A DNA stretch of 64,000 nt from Planctomycetota bacterium (GTDB lineage Bacteria > Planctomycetota > JAPUJT01), in the NCBI GenBank assembly GCA_027296055.1, contig JAPUJT010000017.1, forward strand, positions 1 through 64,000. Reading direction: 5' to 3'. Shown here piece by piece: positions 10,068 to 17,643 of the stretch. Made by a program: the position numbers and the translations under genes. The notes beneath the pieces are model-generated. The model made no database searches, was not told the origin of the DNA, and saw only the letters and a program-made list of their open reading frames with translations. The stretch's first letter is position 1; the number at the start of each line of letters is the position of its first letter.

Positions 10068-10371
10068 GATCCGCCACGGTCTGAATCTCCGCCTCGCCGG
10101 TAATCATCCCTGAGTCGTGGTGTTGACTGAGGAGGCGGGCGAAGTCCTCAGAGTTGGCATCTCGCCACTGGATGATGATCCTCTGCTCCCCTGGGTTCAG
10201 GTCCACCTCGCCCTTGAGGATGCCCAATATGATCGGCTTGGCCTCCCGGAGCCTGGCCAGGGTGCCAGGGTCCAGGACACCAGCAGGCCCCCGGTAGGTG
10301 ACGGCCTCCCCCTTGAGGGTGAAGGTCACCCCCCGGCCCCGCAGCTCCAAGAAGAGGTCGACGGCGGTCAT
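10018..10371 (-). CDS. TubC N-terminal docking-like domain protein
   Basis: MTAVDLFLELRGRGVTFTLKGEAVTYRGPAGVLDPGTLARLREAKPIILGIL matches the TubC_N pattern often found next to MGE helicase/primase genes. Confidence 0.55.
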   Translation of the reverse strand: MTAVDLFLELRGRGVTFTLKGEAVTYRGPAGVLDPGTLARLREAKPIILGILKGEVDLNPGEQRIIIQWRDANSEDFARLLSQHHDSGMITGEAEIQTVADLIAREFGIDRPKPSAG

Positions 10372-11993
10372 AGCTGCCCCTCCACTTCAAGCTGTTCTGG
10401 TGGCTGTTCCGCGGTGTCATCGGGAACAGGGCGCGGAACAGGGCTATCTTCAACCTCGTCAACGGGTTGCGCTTGCCTGTTCTGCTGTTCTTCCCCTAGG
10501 GGTGAGGAGGGAGAACAGGGGGGTGATTCCGAGGTCTCTTCCTCGCCCGAGAGGAGGCTCGTCTCGGCTGGCGGAGCCTCCTCTTTGGCCTTCGAAGCCT
10601 CCGCCTTGGCCTTCTCGTCGTGCCTAGATTTCAGTTCATACTTCCCCTCTTTCTCCTTCACCAGAACCTTCACGAGAACCTTGTTCTCAACCATCATCAG
10701 GAGGTGCTTTCTTATCGTTGGCCGCGCCGGTTTCCTTCCCTCCAGGAAGTAATCGAGCGCAGTCCAGACACCCTTCGGCGTCATGGCCCCACGTTCCTTG
10801 ATCGCATCGATAATGGCTGCATCTACGGTGACTTGCTGGGTTTGGCTGGCCTCGCCGTCAAGGCTGTACGTCCGAGTGGGGAAGTTGAACTTGAGGGTGT
10901 AGTCCTTCTCTTCGACGCCACGACCCTGGACGTTGAGTGTTGTTCCCCCATCTGAGCGACCGAGATGGAGAATCATGTCAGACGCACCCGCCAGGGCTTG
11001 GCTTCCGAGGGGAGCATGGATTGGGTCCCCCTCTTTCGCTTTCTTCCCCGAGTGGTGTATCAGCACGACAGCCAGGTGGTGGCGATCGCCAACGCGCTTG
11101 AGTGCTGTCAGGTCGCCGTAGATCGTCTCGTAATCTTTGCGGTCCATATTGGGGGAGGAGACTCTCCCGTAGCAGTCAATGACGACGAGCTTCGCCTGGG
11201 GATGATTGTGTATCCAGCCCTCAAGCACATCGGGGAGTCCCCGGTTTATGGGTGGGACGTCTAGCGTGATCAGTCCGATTCGAAGCCCCACCGCACGCGG
11301 GATGCCCCCGTCCTCCGTGGACATCGCCTCGAAGTCAGTCTTGATCGTCGCTTCCGGGTCCTCCAGGCTGACGAGAAGCACGTCGCCTTTCTCTACGTCC
11401 TCCCCGAGTGCTACACCCCCCCGCGCCACAGCGAGGGAGACGCCGCGCATTAGTGTGCTCTTTCCCTTCTTCGGATCGGCCGTGATGAGGGTAAGTCCTT
11501 CGCGGATGAAGTTGGGAACGATCCATTGAATCGGGGGGGGCGGGTTCTGGATCACCTCCTGTAGTGTGCGAATCTTGGGGCGGTGCTTCATCCGGGAGAG
11601 ACGCATACCAAGCCGGATCGTCTGTTCCTCTGTGTCGTAGAACTTCGCGAGCCGGGCAACAACAGCGTCCTCCCTGTCCTTTACGTCACGTTGGTTGTTC
11701 GACTGGCGGAAGTCAAAATCACCACCGCTCTCATCGTCTAGGCGATCTTTGGAGGGATTGAGGAGGGCTTTGGAGCTGCTACCAATTTCGGACAAGAGGT
11801 CTGCATCCGACGCGGTCGCTTTCGCCTTCCCTCCCGTTTCCGACTGGTCCGCGTGTGGCTCCTTGCCGTTTCTCCCCGCTTCGTCGTCAAGATGGAAAGG
11901 GACGGTCCCTTCCTTGCTGAAGTCTGCGGCAGACAAGTCCCCATCGCGCTGGAAGTCGCCCAGATCCTTCGCCTTCTGTTCAGAGTCTTTCAA
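10368..11993 (-). CDS. RepA-like AAA_25 family ATPase/helicase
   Basis: Walker A ADPKKGKSTLM, Walker B LVVIDCYG, LIHHSGK motif; overlaps neighbours by 4 bp. Confidence 0.8.
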   Translation of the reverse strand: MKDSEQKAKDLGDFQRDGDLSAADFSKEGTVPFHLDDEAGRNGKEPHADQSETGGKAKATASDADLLSEIGSSSKALLNPSKDRLDDESGGDFDFRQSNNQRDVKDREDAVVARLAKFYDTEEQTIRLGMRLSRMKHRPKIRTLQEVIQNPPPPIQWIVPNFIREGLTLITADPKKGKSTLMRGVSLAVARGGVALGEDVEKGDVLLVSLEDPEATIKTDFEAMSTEDGGIPRAVGLRIGLITLDVPPINRGLPDVLEGWIHNHPQAKLVVIDCYGRVSSPNMDRKDYETIYGDLTALKRVGDRHHLAVVLIHHSGKKAKEGDPIHAPLGSQALAGASDMILHLGRSDGGTTLNVQGRGVEEKDYTLKFNFPTRTYSLDGEASQTQQVTVDAAIIDAIKERGAMTPKGVWTALDYFLEGRKPARPTIRKHLLMMVENKVLVKVLVKEKEGKYELKSRHDEKAKAEASKAKEEAPPAETSLLSGEEETSESPPCSPSSPLGEEQQNRQAQPVDEVEDSPVPRPVPDDTAEQPPEQLEVEGQL

Positions 11994-13000
11994 AGTCCTG
12001 CCCCTTCGCTTACGAGTTTCCTGATTTGGCGAATGTCACTACAGCGGTCGCGGAGACTTCCCGAAATGAGGTCTCGATACCGTCTGCCCGTCATGTCGGG
12101 ATCGGTGCCGATGATGATGCTGGTGTCGGTTGGAACGCGTGCTGCGATCTCGCGGGTCCAACTCCCCGACACGATGCCGATGACCGCGGGCGCGTTCTGA
12201 TTGGCGTCGGAGAATTTCGTTGCAGTTGCGAGAAAATCTATCGAACCTTCGACGATTATCAGGCCCACGTCGCGAACATAGTCGGCAGCGTCCGATTCGT
12301 CTGTGAGGGTCTCACCGGAGAGCATCAAACGAGCGAGCGAATCCGCCAAGATCAACCCGCTCACCGCATGGCCTGTGGGCGATAATTCCTTCAGCGCCCC
12401 GACTTCGAGACGACGGCCGCGCAGGCTACGGGTTCTTCCCTCTACGTCGGCCATCGGCACGATGAGCCGGGCGCCCATAGCCACCCACGAACCGCCACGA
12501 GTTACAGCCCACGGCGGCAACTCGATATCGACAGGCAAGACTCTGGCGAGATCGAGAGTCTCAACCATGGACGGATCGATCTTCCGTTCTTCCTGTAACC
12601 AGCGTGATACAGCTGGGTCGTCACAGACCGGGCGACATAATTCCCAGAGCGCCTTCACTTCCTCGGCTGGCGGATACTCTGGTGGCGGAGCGGGTGTGCG
12701 GCGGTATGGCCTGGGTGCAGGGGTGGCGAAGTCGGTCGTTGTGATGCCGATGAGCTTCGCTAGGTGAATTTCATTTCCGCGAAGTGCGCAGGCTCTACAG
12801 ATAAAGAGTCCCATTTCAGAATTCGCTGGCTCCGGGGTGAAGTGGATTGAGGGGTGTAGGTCCGGATGGTCCGGTGCGAGGCAATGGAAGACAACAGACT
12901 TTCCTCGCCACCGACCGTTGTAGTCGCTCATCAATATCGCAACGATTCTCTCGGCTAGAGCTGTCATAAAATCCCCACCGTCCGTTCGATGGCCATCCAC
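11990..13000 (-). CDS. DNA primase-like protein (CHC2 zinc finger plus Toprim)
   Basis: N-terminal C-H-C-C zinc-finger spacing (FHCLAPDH...FICRACALRG) and Toprim IIVEGSIDFLA...IIIGTDPDMTG. Confidence 0.8.
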   Translation of the reverse strand: MDGHRTDGGDFMTALAERIVAILMSDYNGRWRGKSVVFHCLAPDHPDLHPSIHFTPEPANSEMGLFICRACALRGNEIHLAKLIGITTTDFATPAPRPYRRTPAPPPEYPPAEEVKALWELCRPVCDDPAVSRWLQEERKIDPSMVETLDLARVLPVDIELPPWAVTRGGSWVAMGARLIVPMADVEGRTRSLRGRRLEVGALKELSPTGHAVSGLILADSLARLMLSGETLTDESDAADYVRDVGLIIVEGSIDFLATATKFSDANQNAPAVIGIVSGSWTREIAARVPTDTSIIIGTDPDMTGRRYRDLISGSLRDRCSDIRQIRKLVSEGAGL

Positions 13001-13230
13001 AAAGCCGATTCGACCTCGATGTCTCTCAGGTTCAGGCCAAGGAAATCTCGGAGCTTGTAAACTCGGAAGCGCGTTGAGTCTGGATCGAAACCGGACTCTA
13101 GGAGGGATATCGCCCTGTCATGGAGAATCGTCATGCTGGCCGCGGTTCTTCCGCTAGTCATGGCGGTTTCCCTGGCAATGTTATCTCTTGCGATAAGTTT
13201 GATTGTTCGGTAGGATTCGATTGTCGTCAC
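12964..13230 (-). CDS. hypothetical protein
   Basis: 88 aa, overlaps the primase start; consistent operon order. Confidence 0.45.
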   Translation of the reverse strand: MTTIESYRTIKLIARDNIARETAMTSGRTAASMTILHDRAISLLESGFDPDSTRFRVYKLRDFLGLNLRDIEVESALWMAIERTVGIL

Positions 13231-13270
13231 TCCGTTGGCGGGGGCTCCACACCCCCGTTAGATATTCAGA

Positions 13271-13615
13271 TCAGCCCATGCGGGTTTGTTTCCTGCGTGG
13301 GCTGGTTGCTTTTTTGGCACTACGCTGAGGCTGTTCGTTCAGGAAGTCGATATGCCGTGGATCGGCGGTCGGGAGTGATGCCGATTCGCCAGCGGCGTGA
13401 TGGGATGTGTCTGGCGCAAGGCTAGGCGCCAAGCTCGGTTCGACTCGCTGTTCTTCGAGCCATCTCCCAAAGTCGCGAGCCAGTAGAGCGCGACGTTTTC
13501 CGAGTTTGAACGTAAGGCTCTGTAGGCCAGGATGGCGACTGAGGAAAAGACGAAGCGAGGACTTCTTGAGCTTCAGTGCGTCACAAATATCTTGGGTGAA
13601 CAATATCTCGTTCAT
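13271..13615 (-). CDS. small DNA-binding (HTH-like) protein
   Basis: 114 aa, MNEILFTQDICDALKLKKSSLRLFLSRHPG; overlaps upstream ORF by 4 bp. Confidence 0.45.
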   Translation of the reverse strand: MNEILFTQDICDALKLKKSSLRLFLSRHPGLQSLTFKLGKRRALLARDFGRWLEEQRVEPSLAPSLAPDTSHHAAGESASLPTADPRHIDFLNEQPQRSAKKATSPRRKQTRMG

Positions 13616-13887
13616 GCTTCAACTTGGGTGGTGGTCTTCTCCACCAGACGGGATACGTCGGCCTCCCATACACGCAGCCTAAGTCGTCTGTAGGGATTCT
13701 TTCCCTTCTCACTCACAGCGACTCCGCGCAGTTTCCCTAGAAGGATCAGATTCTCGATCCCCTGAATATCAGTACGCAGTCTTTTGGCGGCGTCCTTTGG
13801 GGTCAAAAGGCGCAGCTCCTCGGACTGTCTCGGCATGAAGGTTCTCCTTTCGTCGTAAGCCTCGACTCTGGCCAGATTTTGCCGCAT
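13612..13887 (-). CDS. excisionase/MerR-like HTH protein
   Basis: LLTPKDAAKRLRTDIQGIENLILLGKLRG...RVWEADVSRLVE. Confidence 0.5.
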   Translation of the reverse strand: MRQNLARVEAYDERRTFMPRQSEELRLLTPKDAAKRLRTDIQGIENLILLGKLRGVAVSEKGKNPYRRLRLRVWEADVSRLVEKTTTQVEA

Positions 13888-14010
13888 TCCTTAGATCGCG
13901 GGTTGGTCCAGCTTTTATGGCAGCGAAAAGCTGGACCACTGGCTTTGTCGTATGTGGCGACTATTGGCGGGGATATGTTGGTGTGTTGGTCGCGGTGGGC
14001 AGAATGCGGG

Positions 14011-15627
14011 CTAGTCAGCCTGGTCGTCTTCTGGGTCGGAATCAGCGCGGTCGACTACAATTAGAGGCTGCCTATGCTCTTGGATTTTCCTCTTGCTCGC
14101 AGCCTCGATCCGTTTCTTGATTTCCTCTTCCGATTTGCTTTCCTCTTCCGATTCGCTTTCTTCCTTCTTGGTTTCCGATGAGGGTCCGGGGCATAGCTCA
14201 TTTGCGATCCAGCCCTCGCTGTACTCTCCGGTCATATATCTGGGGTCAGCGCGGTACTCGGATGCCATATTCTCGTTTGATTCCCGGCCGACAAGGCGGT
14301 ACGGCCAGTCCGTTCCGAAACCGTAATGCTCCCATGTCTTCTTGAATCTCCCAAGGCAGGACGCATCAGTACCGCCGAAGCGTTTTTCCTCAATTACGTA
14401 GTCATGGATCTGCAATGCTCGTTCCCTTATCCGGCGAGCCCGTTCACTGCCATTGAGCACGTAGAAATGGGAAAGGGGGCCGTACTTTTCCAGCACTTCA
14501 CGAAGAGCTGCCACATACTTGAGTTGTACTTTCCATCTTCGAGTAGTTTTCTCTTCAGGGCCGTCCACCTTCTTCTGGATTTCCCTGATGTGGCTATCGT
14601 AGAACTCCTCCATTGCCCTCTTGAAATCTGTCAGGCTAAGTCTCCAGTCAAGCGCGATCGTAATGTGGCTTTGTGTTCTGAGCGTAGGAACGTGGACCGC
14701 AACTCCGTCTTGCTTCGGGGCGTCGGCCTCGAACGCGCTGATCATCTTTTGGATGCTAGCTTCCCGTTCATCGTCCCTTCTCTGCTGTTTTTCAATCTTG
14801 CGAAAGCGATCATTCAGCTTCTCATCGTACTCTTCCTTTTCGCGAGCGTACTTCGCCATCTCTGGAGAGTGCTCATCCTGGGTGCATCCCGGAGGTGGCG
14901 TGGGCTCTATTGGACGGGGGTCTAGCATGGGTTCGTCTGGGCGCGGCCCAACTATGGCTATTGCATCGTCGCGATTACGGCGGCAGGCAATGGCTTTTGC
15001 AACGATAGCCCAAGATTCAACGGGGAGCGTCATCGTCTCTGACGGGTCCCCGGTCCACGCCTCCGCAACGGATGGTTGCTCTCCAGGTACGTCGGGTGGA
15101 AGAGCATGGGCGGTGGGGCCGTGGTCGAAGAGGTCGAAGACTCCCATGCCTGATTCGAGCGCCTTGGGGTCTAGCGCGAAGAGAATCGGCCGGACATGGG
15201 ATAGGGTGATTGGAAAAGTCTCGGGGCCTTGAGGCAATGGGCAGGGTATCTGCGGGTTGGTGTGGATGATCGGCTCCACACCTTCATTGGCCAGCAACCA
15301 ATCGCTACAGACGTTTGGACTCAACAGAAACGGCAGGAATCCGTACTCGAGTGCCAACAGATCGGATCGGGGCTCATTGATTTGGTACAGGGTGGCGTTG
15401 TCCATGAATGGCTCCCAGACTGCCCGGTATCTGGGATTTATACAGAGCGCCTCCCAGTAGACCGCCTGCATGTAATGGTGGGGTTTGGCTTTTGCGAGTC
15501 TCTTGCTTGGAGACTTCTTAGGCTTCCGCGGCGTGGACTTCTTGGCGTGGACTGTCCGAGGTTTGCGACTGGTCGACTTCTTCTTTGTTCCGCGCGCCGT
15601 AGATTTATGGGATGATTTCCGTTCCAT
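14011..15627 (-). CDS. hypothetical protein with Lys/Ser/Pro-rich histone-H1-like N-terminus and acidic C-terminus
   Basis: 538 aa; KSTARGTKKKSTSRKPRTVHAKKSTPRKPKKSPSKRLAKAKP...EESESEEESKSEEE. Confidence 0.6.
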   Translation of the reverse strand: MERKSSHKSTARGTKKKSTSRKPRTVHAKKSTPRKPKKSPSKRLAKAKPHHYMQAVYWEALCINPRYRAVWEPFMDNATLYQINEPRSDLLALEYGFLPFLLSPNVCSDWLLANEGVEPIIHTNPQIPCPLPQGPETFPITLSHVRPILFALDPKALESGMGVFDLFDHGPTAHALPPDVPGEQPSVAEAWTGDPSETMTLPVESWAIVAKAIACRRNRDDAIAIVGPRPDEPMLDPRPIEPTPPPGCTQDEHSPEMAKYAREKEEYDEKLNDRFRKIEKQQRRDDEREASIQKMISAFEADAPKQDGVAVHVPTLRTQSHITIALDWRLSLTDFKRAMEEFYDSHIREIQKKVDGPEEKTTRRWKVQLKYVAALREVLEKYGPLSHFYVLNGSERARRIRERALQIHDYVIEEKRFGGTDASCLGRFKKTWEHYGFGTDWPYRLVGRESNENMASEYRADPRYMTGEYSEGWIANELCPGPSSETKKEESESEEESKSEEEIKKRIEAASKRKIQEHRQPLIVVDRADSDPEDDQAD

Positions 15628-15932
15628 CGTGGCGTCTCACGGTGGTTGCAGCTCGGCTCCCCCGCCAGGGGGCCGGGCTTTCTTTTTAGCTGCCGGCTCT
15701 ATGCTTGGGCAAGCCGGTGAACTCTTGACTCGCTCCTGATTCCGATCCTTCTGATATTCTCCGTGATCGGCAAAAAGCCATCAACGGCGGGCCATTCCAT
15801 AACCGCAGGACTGTCAGGCCGGCTACACGAACGGCTACACTAAATCGATTCCAATCGCTGCACAATGTATGCGCAATGGATCGTGCCGAACGATCCAACT
15901 CCTTGGCCATATTGCCGTTATCGCTATTTCCT

Positions 15933-16008
15933 TGGCACGGCAGGCGGGGCTCGAACCCGCACCTTCTGGTTTTGGAGACCAGCGCTCTGCCTCTCGAGCT
16001 CCTGCCGT
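15933..16008 (-). tRNA. tRNA-Trp(CCA)
   Basis: Hand-folded: ACGGCAG/CTGCCGT acceptor, loop CTCCAAA, T-loop TTCGAGC, encoded CCA; position 8 is G. Confidence 0.85.
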
Positions 16009-16054
16009 ATGCCCTGGGTATCCCACCCCCCGGGAGACCCGAGCTCCGTGTCTC

Positions 16055-16131
16055 TGGCCCGACAGACGGGACTCGAACCCGCACGCTCCGGAGCGACAGT
16101 CCGGCGCTCTGGCCAATTGAGCTACTGCCGG
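16055..16131 (-). tRNA. tRNA-Asp(GTC)
   Basis: CCGGCAG/CTGTCGG acceptor, loop CTGTCGC, TTCGAGT, CCA. Confidence 0.9.
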
Positions 16132-16133
16132 TT

Positions 16134-16212
16134 TGGTGCGGGGAGTGGGGGTCGAACCCACAAATTCTCCACGCACTCAGCGTGGCGGCTTTTCCAGTTT
16201 GCCCATCCCCGC
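16134..16212 (-). tRNA. tRNA-Leu(GAG), short variable loop
   Basis: GCGGGGA/TCCCCGC acceptor, loop CTGAGTG, 7-nt variable loop AGAATTT, TTCGACC, A73, CCA. Confidence 0.8.
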
Positions 16213-16214
16213 AT

Positions 16215-16290
16215 TGGTGCGGCGGGTGGGACTCGAACCCACACAATTCAGCTTAAGAGGCTGGTGCCCCACCCGTTGGGCGACCGCCGC
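16215..16290 (-). tRNA. tRNA-Lys(CTT)
   Basis: GCGGCGG/CCGCCGC acceptor, loop CTCTTAA, TTCGAGT, CCA. Confidence 0.9.
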
Positions 16291-16293
16291 ATC

Positions 16294-16342
16294 GCCTCGG
16301 AATCGAACCGCGCTGGTGCCTCGCCGCGCTCGGCTTCGAGGC
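16294..16342 (-). other. tRNA-like remnant (TTCGATT loop inside a 6-bp closing stem)
   Basis: gcctcg (16294-16299) / cgaggc (16337-16342) enclosing GCGCGGTTCGATTCC; no complete cloverleaf. Confidence 0.35.
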
Positions 16343-16353
16343 CTCCACAACAG

Positions 16354-16428
16354 TGGAGCACCCGGCGGGATTCGAACCCGCGTAGACGGATTTGCAGTCC
16401 GTCGCCTCACCGCTCGGTCCACGGGTGC
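16354..16428 (-). tRNA. tRNA-Cys(GCA)
   Basis: GCACCCG/CGGGTGC acceptor, loop CTGCAAA, TTCGAAT, CCA. Confidence 0.9.
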
Positions 16429-16474
16429 ATCAATCATCACTCCGCGACTCTGGCGGGGCTCCGCGTCTCTGGGG

Positions 16475-16544
16475 TGGTGCGGTGGGTACTGCCCCCACTT
16501 TCTCCGGTTCACAGCCGGACGCATTACTTTTATGCTACGCCCAC
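16475..16544 (-). tRNA. aberrant tRNA-His(GTG), possibly a pseudogene
   Basis: Anticodon arm TCCGG-CTGTGAA-CCGGA and CCA present; T-loop reads GGCAGTA and the 3' acceptor strand is shortened (CGC-A-CCA). Confidence 0.6.
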
Positions 16545-16559
16545 CATGGATCTCTCCGG

Positions 16560-16619
16560 TCCGGCTCCCGAGAATCGAAGCCGACGCCTCTCGGTGATCG
16601 GCCGTGCCCTTGGAGCCGG
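16560..16619 (-). other. 60-nt D-armless tRNA-like element
   Basis: Perfect 7-bp acceptor CCGGCTC/GAGCCGG, A73, T-loop TTCGATT, 3-bp anticodon-like arm CGG-CCGATCA-CCG; no D arm. Confidence 0.4.
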
Positions 16620-16628
16620 CGCTTACCT

Positions 16629-16704
16629 TGGCGCGGCGGGTGGGAGTCGAACCCACACTCTGCGGCTTAGAAGGCCGCTGCTCTTCCAGTTGAGCTACCG
16701 CCGT
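16629..16704 (-). tRNA. tRNA-Arg(TCT)
   Basis: Loop CTTCTAA, TTCGACT, CCA; A1/C72 mismatch. Confidence 0.85.
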
Positions 16705-16706
16705 TC

Positions 16707-16791
16707 TGGCGGAAGGCCTGGGATTCGAACCCAGATGGCCAGAGGCCGGCGGTTTTCGAGACCGCTGCGTTACCAGTTACGCTAACCTTCC
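16707..16791 (-). tRNA. tRNA-Ser(CGA)
   Basis: Loop CTCGAAA, long variable arm, TTCGAAT, G73 CCA. Confidence 0.9.
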
Positions 16792-16810
16792 CTTGGCCGT
16801 GCACGGCTAA

Positions 16811-16883
16811 TGCGGCGAGCGGGATTCGAACCCACACAGTTCGGATTAAAAATCCGATGCCCGACTCGTTGGGCGACCGCCGC
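16811..16883 (-). tRNA. tRNA-Lys(TTT)
   Basis: GCGGCGG/TCGCCGC acceptor, loop TTTTTAA, TTCGAAT; CCA not encoded. Confidence 0.9.
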
Positions 16884-16897
16884 TTCGTTCGTTTCGG

Positions 16898-16970
16898 CGA
16901 GGCAGGGAGGGGTCGAACCTCCACCACCGGTTTCGGAGACCGGTCATCCTTTCCGTTAGACGACTGCCTC
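16898..16970 (-). tRNA. tRNA-Arg(CCG)
   Basis: GAGGCAG/CTGCCTC acceptor, loop CTCCGAA, TTCGACC; CCA not encoded. Confidence 0.9.
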
Positions 16971-16972
16971 GT

Positions 16973-17048
16973 TGGTGGGGCAGAGAGGATTCAAACCTCT
17001 ATCTGTCGGTTCGTAGCCGACGAATCCTGTTCGTTAGACGACTGCCCC
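16973..17048 (-). tRNA. tRNA-Arg(ACG)
   Basis: GGGGCAG/CTGCCCC acceptor, loop CTACGAA, T-loop TTTGAAT, CCA. Confidence 0.9.
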
Positions 17049-17049
17049 T

Positions 17050-17124
17050 TGGTTGGCCCGCCAGGATTCGCACCTGGATTTCGCGGTTCAAAGCCGCGCT
17101 TCTTGCCTATTAGATGACAGGCCA
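17050..17124 (-). tRNA. tRNA-Gln(TTG)
   Basis: TGGCCTG/CGGGCCA acceptor (U1-A72), loop CTTTGAA, T-loop TGCGAAT, CCA. Confidence 0.88.
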
Positions 17125-17130
17125 TCTGTC

Positions 17131-17206
17131 TGGCTGGCCCCCCAGGGCTCGAACCTGGACTCTTCCGCTTAACAGGCGGACGCTCTACCCATTGAGCTAG
17201 AGGCCA
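17131..17206 (-). tRNA. tRNA-Asn(GTT)
   Basis: TGGCCTC/GGGGCCA acceptor, loop CTGTTAA, TTCGAGC, G73 CCA. Confidence 0.88.
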
Positions 17207-17207
17207 A

Positions 17208-17291
17208 TGGCGGAGAGGGTGGGATTCGAACCCACAGAGCTTTCGCTCACCCGGCTAGCAACCGGGCTCCTTGCCGTTCGGTCACCTCTCC
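17208..17291 (-). tRNA. tRNA-Ser(GCT)
   Basis: GGAGAGG/CCTCTCC acceptor, loop TTGCTAG, long variable arm, TTCGAAT, CCA. Confidence 0.9.
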
Positions 17292-17293
17292 CT

Positions 17294-17367
17294 TGGAGCA
17301 CCGACCGGGAATCGAACCCGGATCACCGGCATGGCAAGCCGGCGCTCTTCCACTGAGCTACCGGTGC
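17294..17367 (-). tRNA. tRNA-Gly(GCC)
   Basis: GCACCGG/TCGGTGC acceptor, loop TTGCCAT, TTCGATT, CCA. Confidence 0.92.
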
Positions 17368-17378
17368 GTCCGATACAC

Positions 17379-17450
17379 TGGCAGGGCCACCGGGAATCGA
17401 ACCGCTGCTCCCCTCGGGTCTGAGCCCGAGGCTCAGCCTCGGGGTCGAAG
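17379..17450 (-). other. tRNA 3'-half (GGTTCGATTCCCGGTGGCCCTGCCA) attached to a GC-rich palindromic stretch; tRNA remnant
   Basis: Canonical T-loop, 3' T-stem, acceptor strand TGGCCCT, G73 and CCA, but no complementary AGGGCCA 5' acceptor; upstream is CCCCGAGGCTGAGCCTCGGGCTCAGACCCGAGGGG. Confidence 0.55.
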
Positions 17451-17527
17451 ACAGGGCAAAATTCGACCAGGCCAGCCATGAGCGAGAGGGGGAAGCACTC
17501 GGTAGATTGCTTCCCCGTCGAGTCGAA

Positions 17528-17603
17528 TGGTGGTGACGGCTGGAGTCGAACCAGCAACGCCGCGGCTTTTCGGGCCACCGCTCTTCCGTTGAGCTACGTC
17601 ACC
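17528..17603 (-). tRNA. tRNA-Phe(GAA), C33 variant
   Basis: GGTGACG/CGTCACC acceptor, loop CCGAAAA, TTCGACT, A73 CCA. Confidence 0.85.
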
Positions 17604-17643
17604 TCTGAGCTGATCCACCGTTTTCCCATCGCATCTACCCCGG

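Noticed and set aside
17379-17450. Selenocysteine or opal-suppressor tRNA (TCA within GGGCTCAGACCC)
   Set aside because: No complementary 5' acceptor strand, no D arm and wrong loop size; better explained as a tRNA 3' half beside a palindrome
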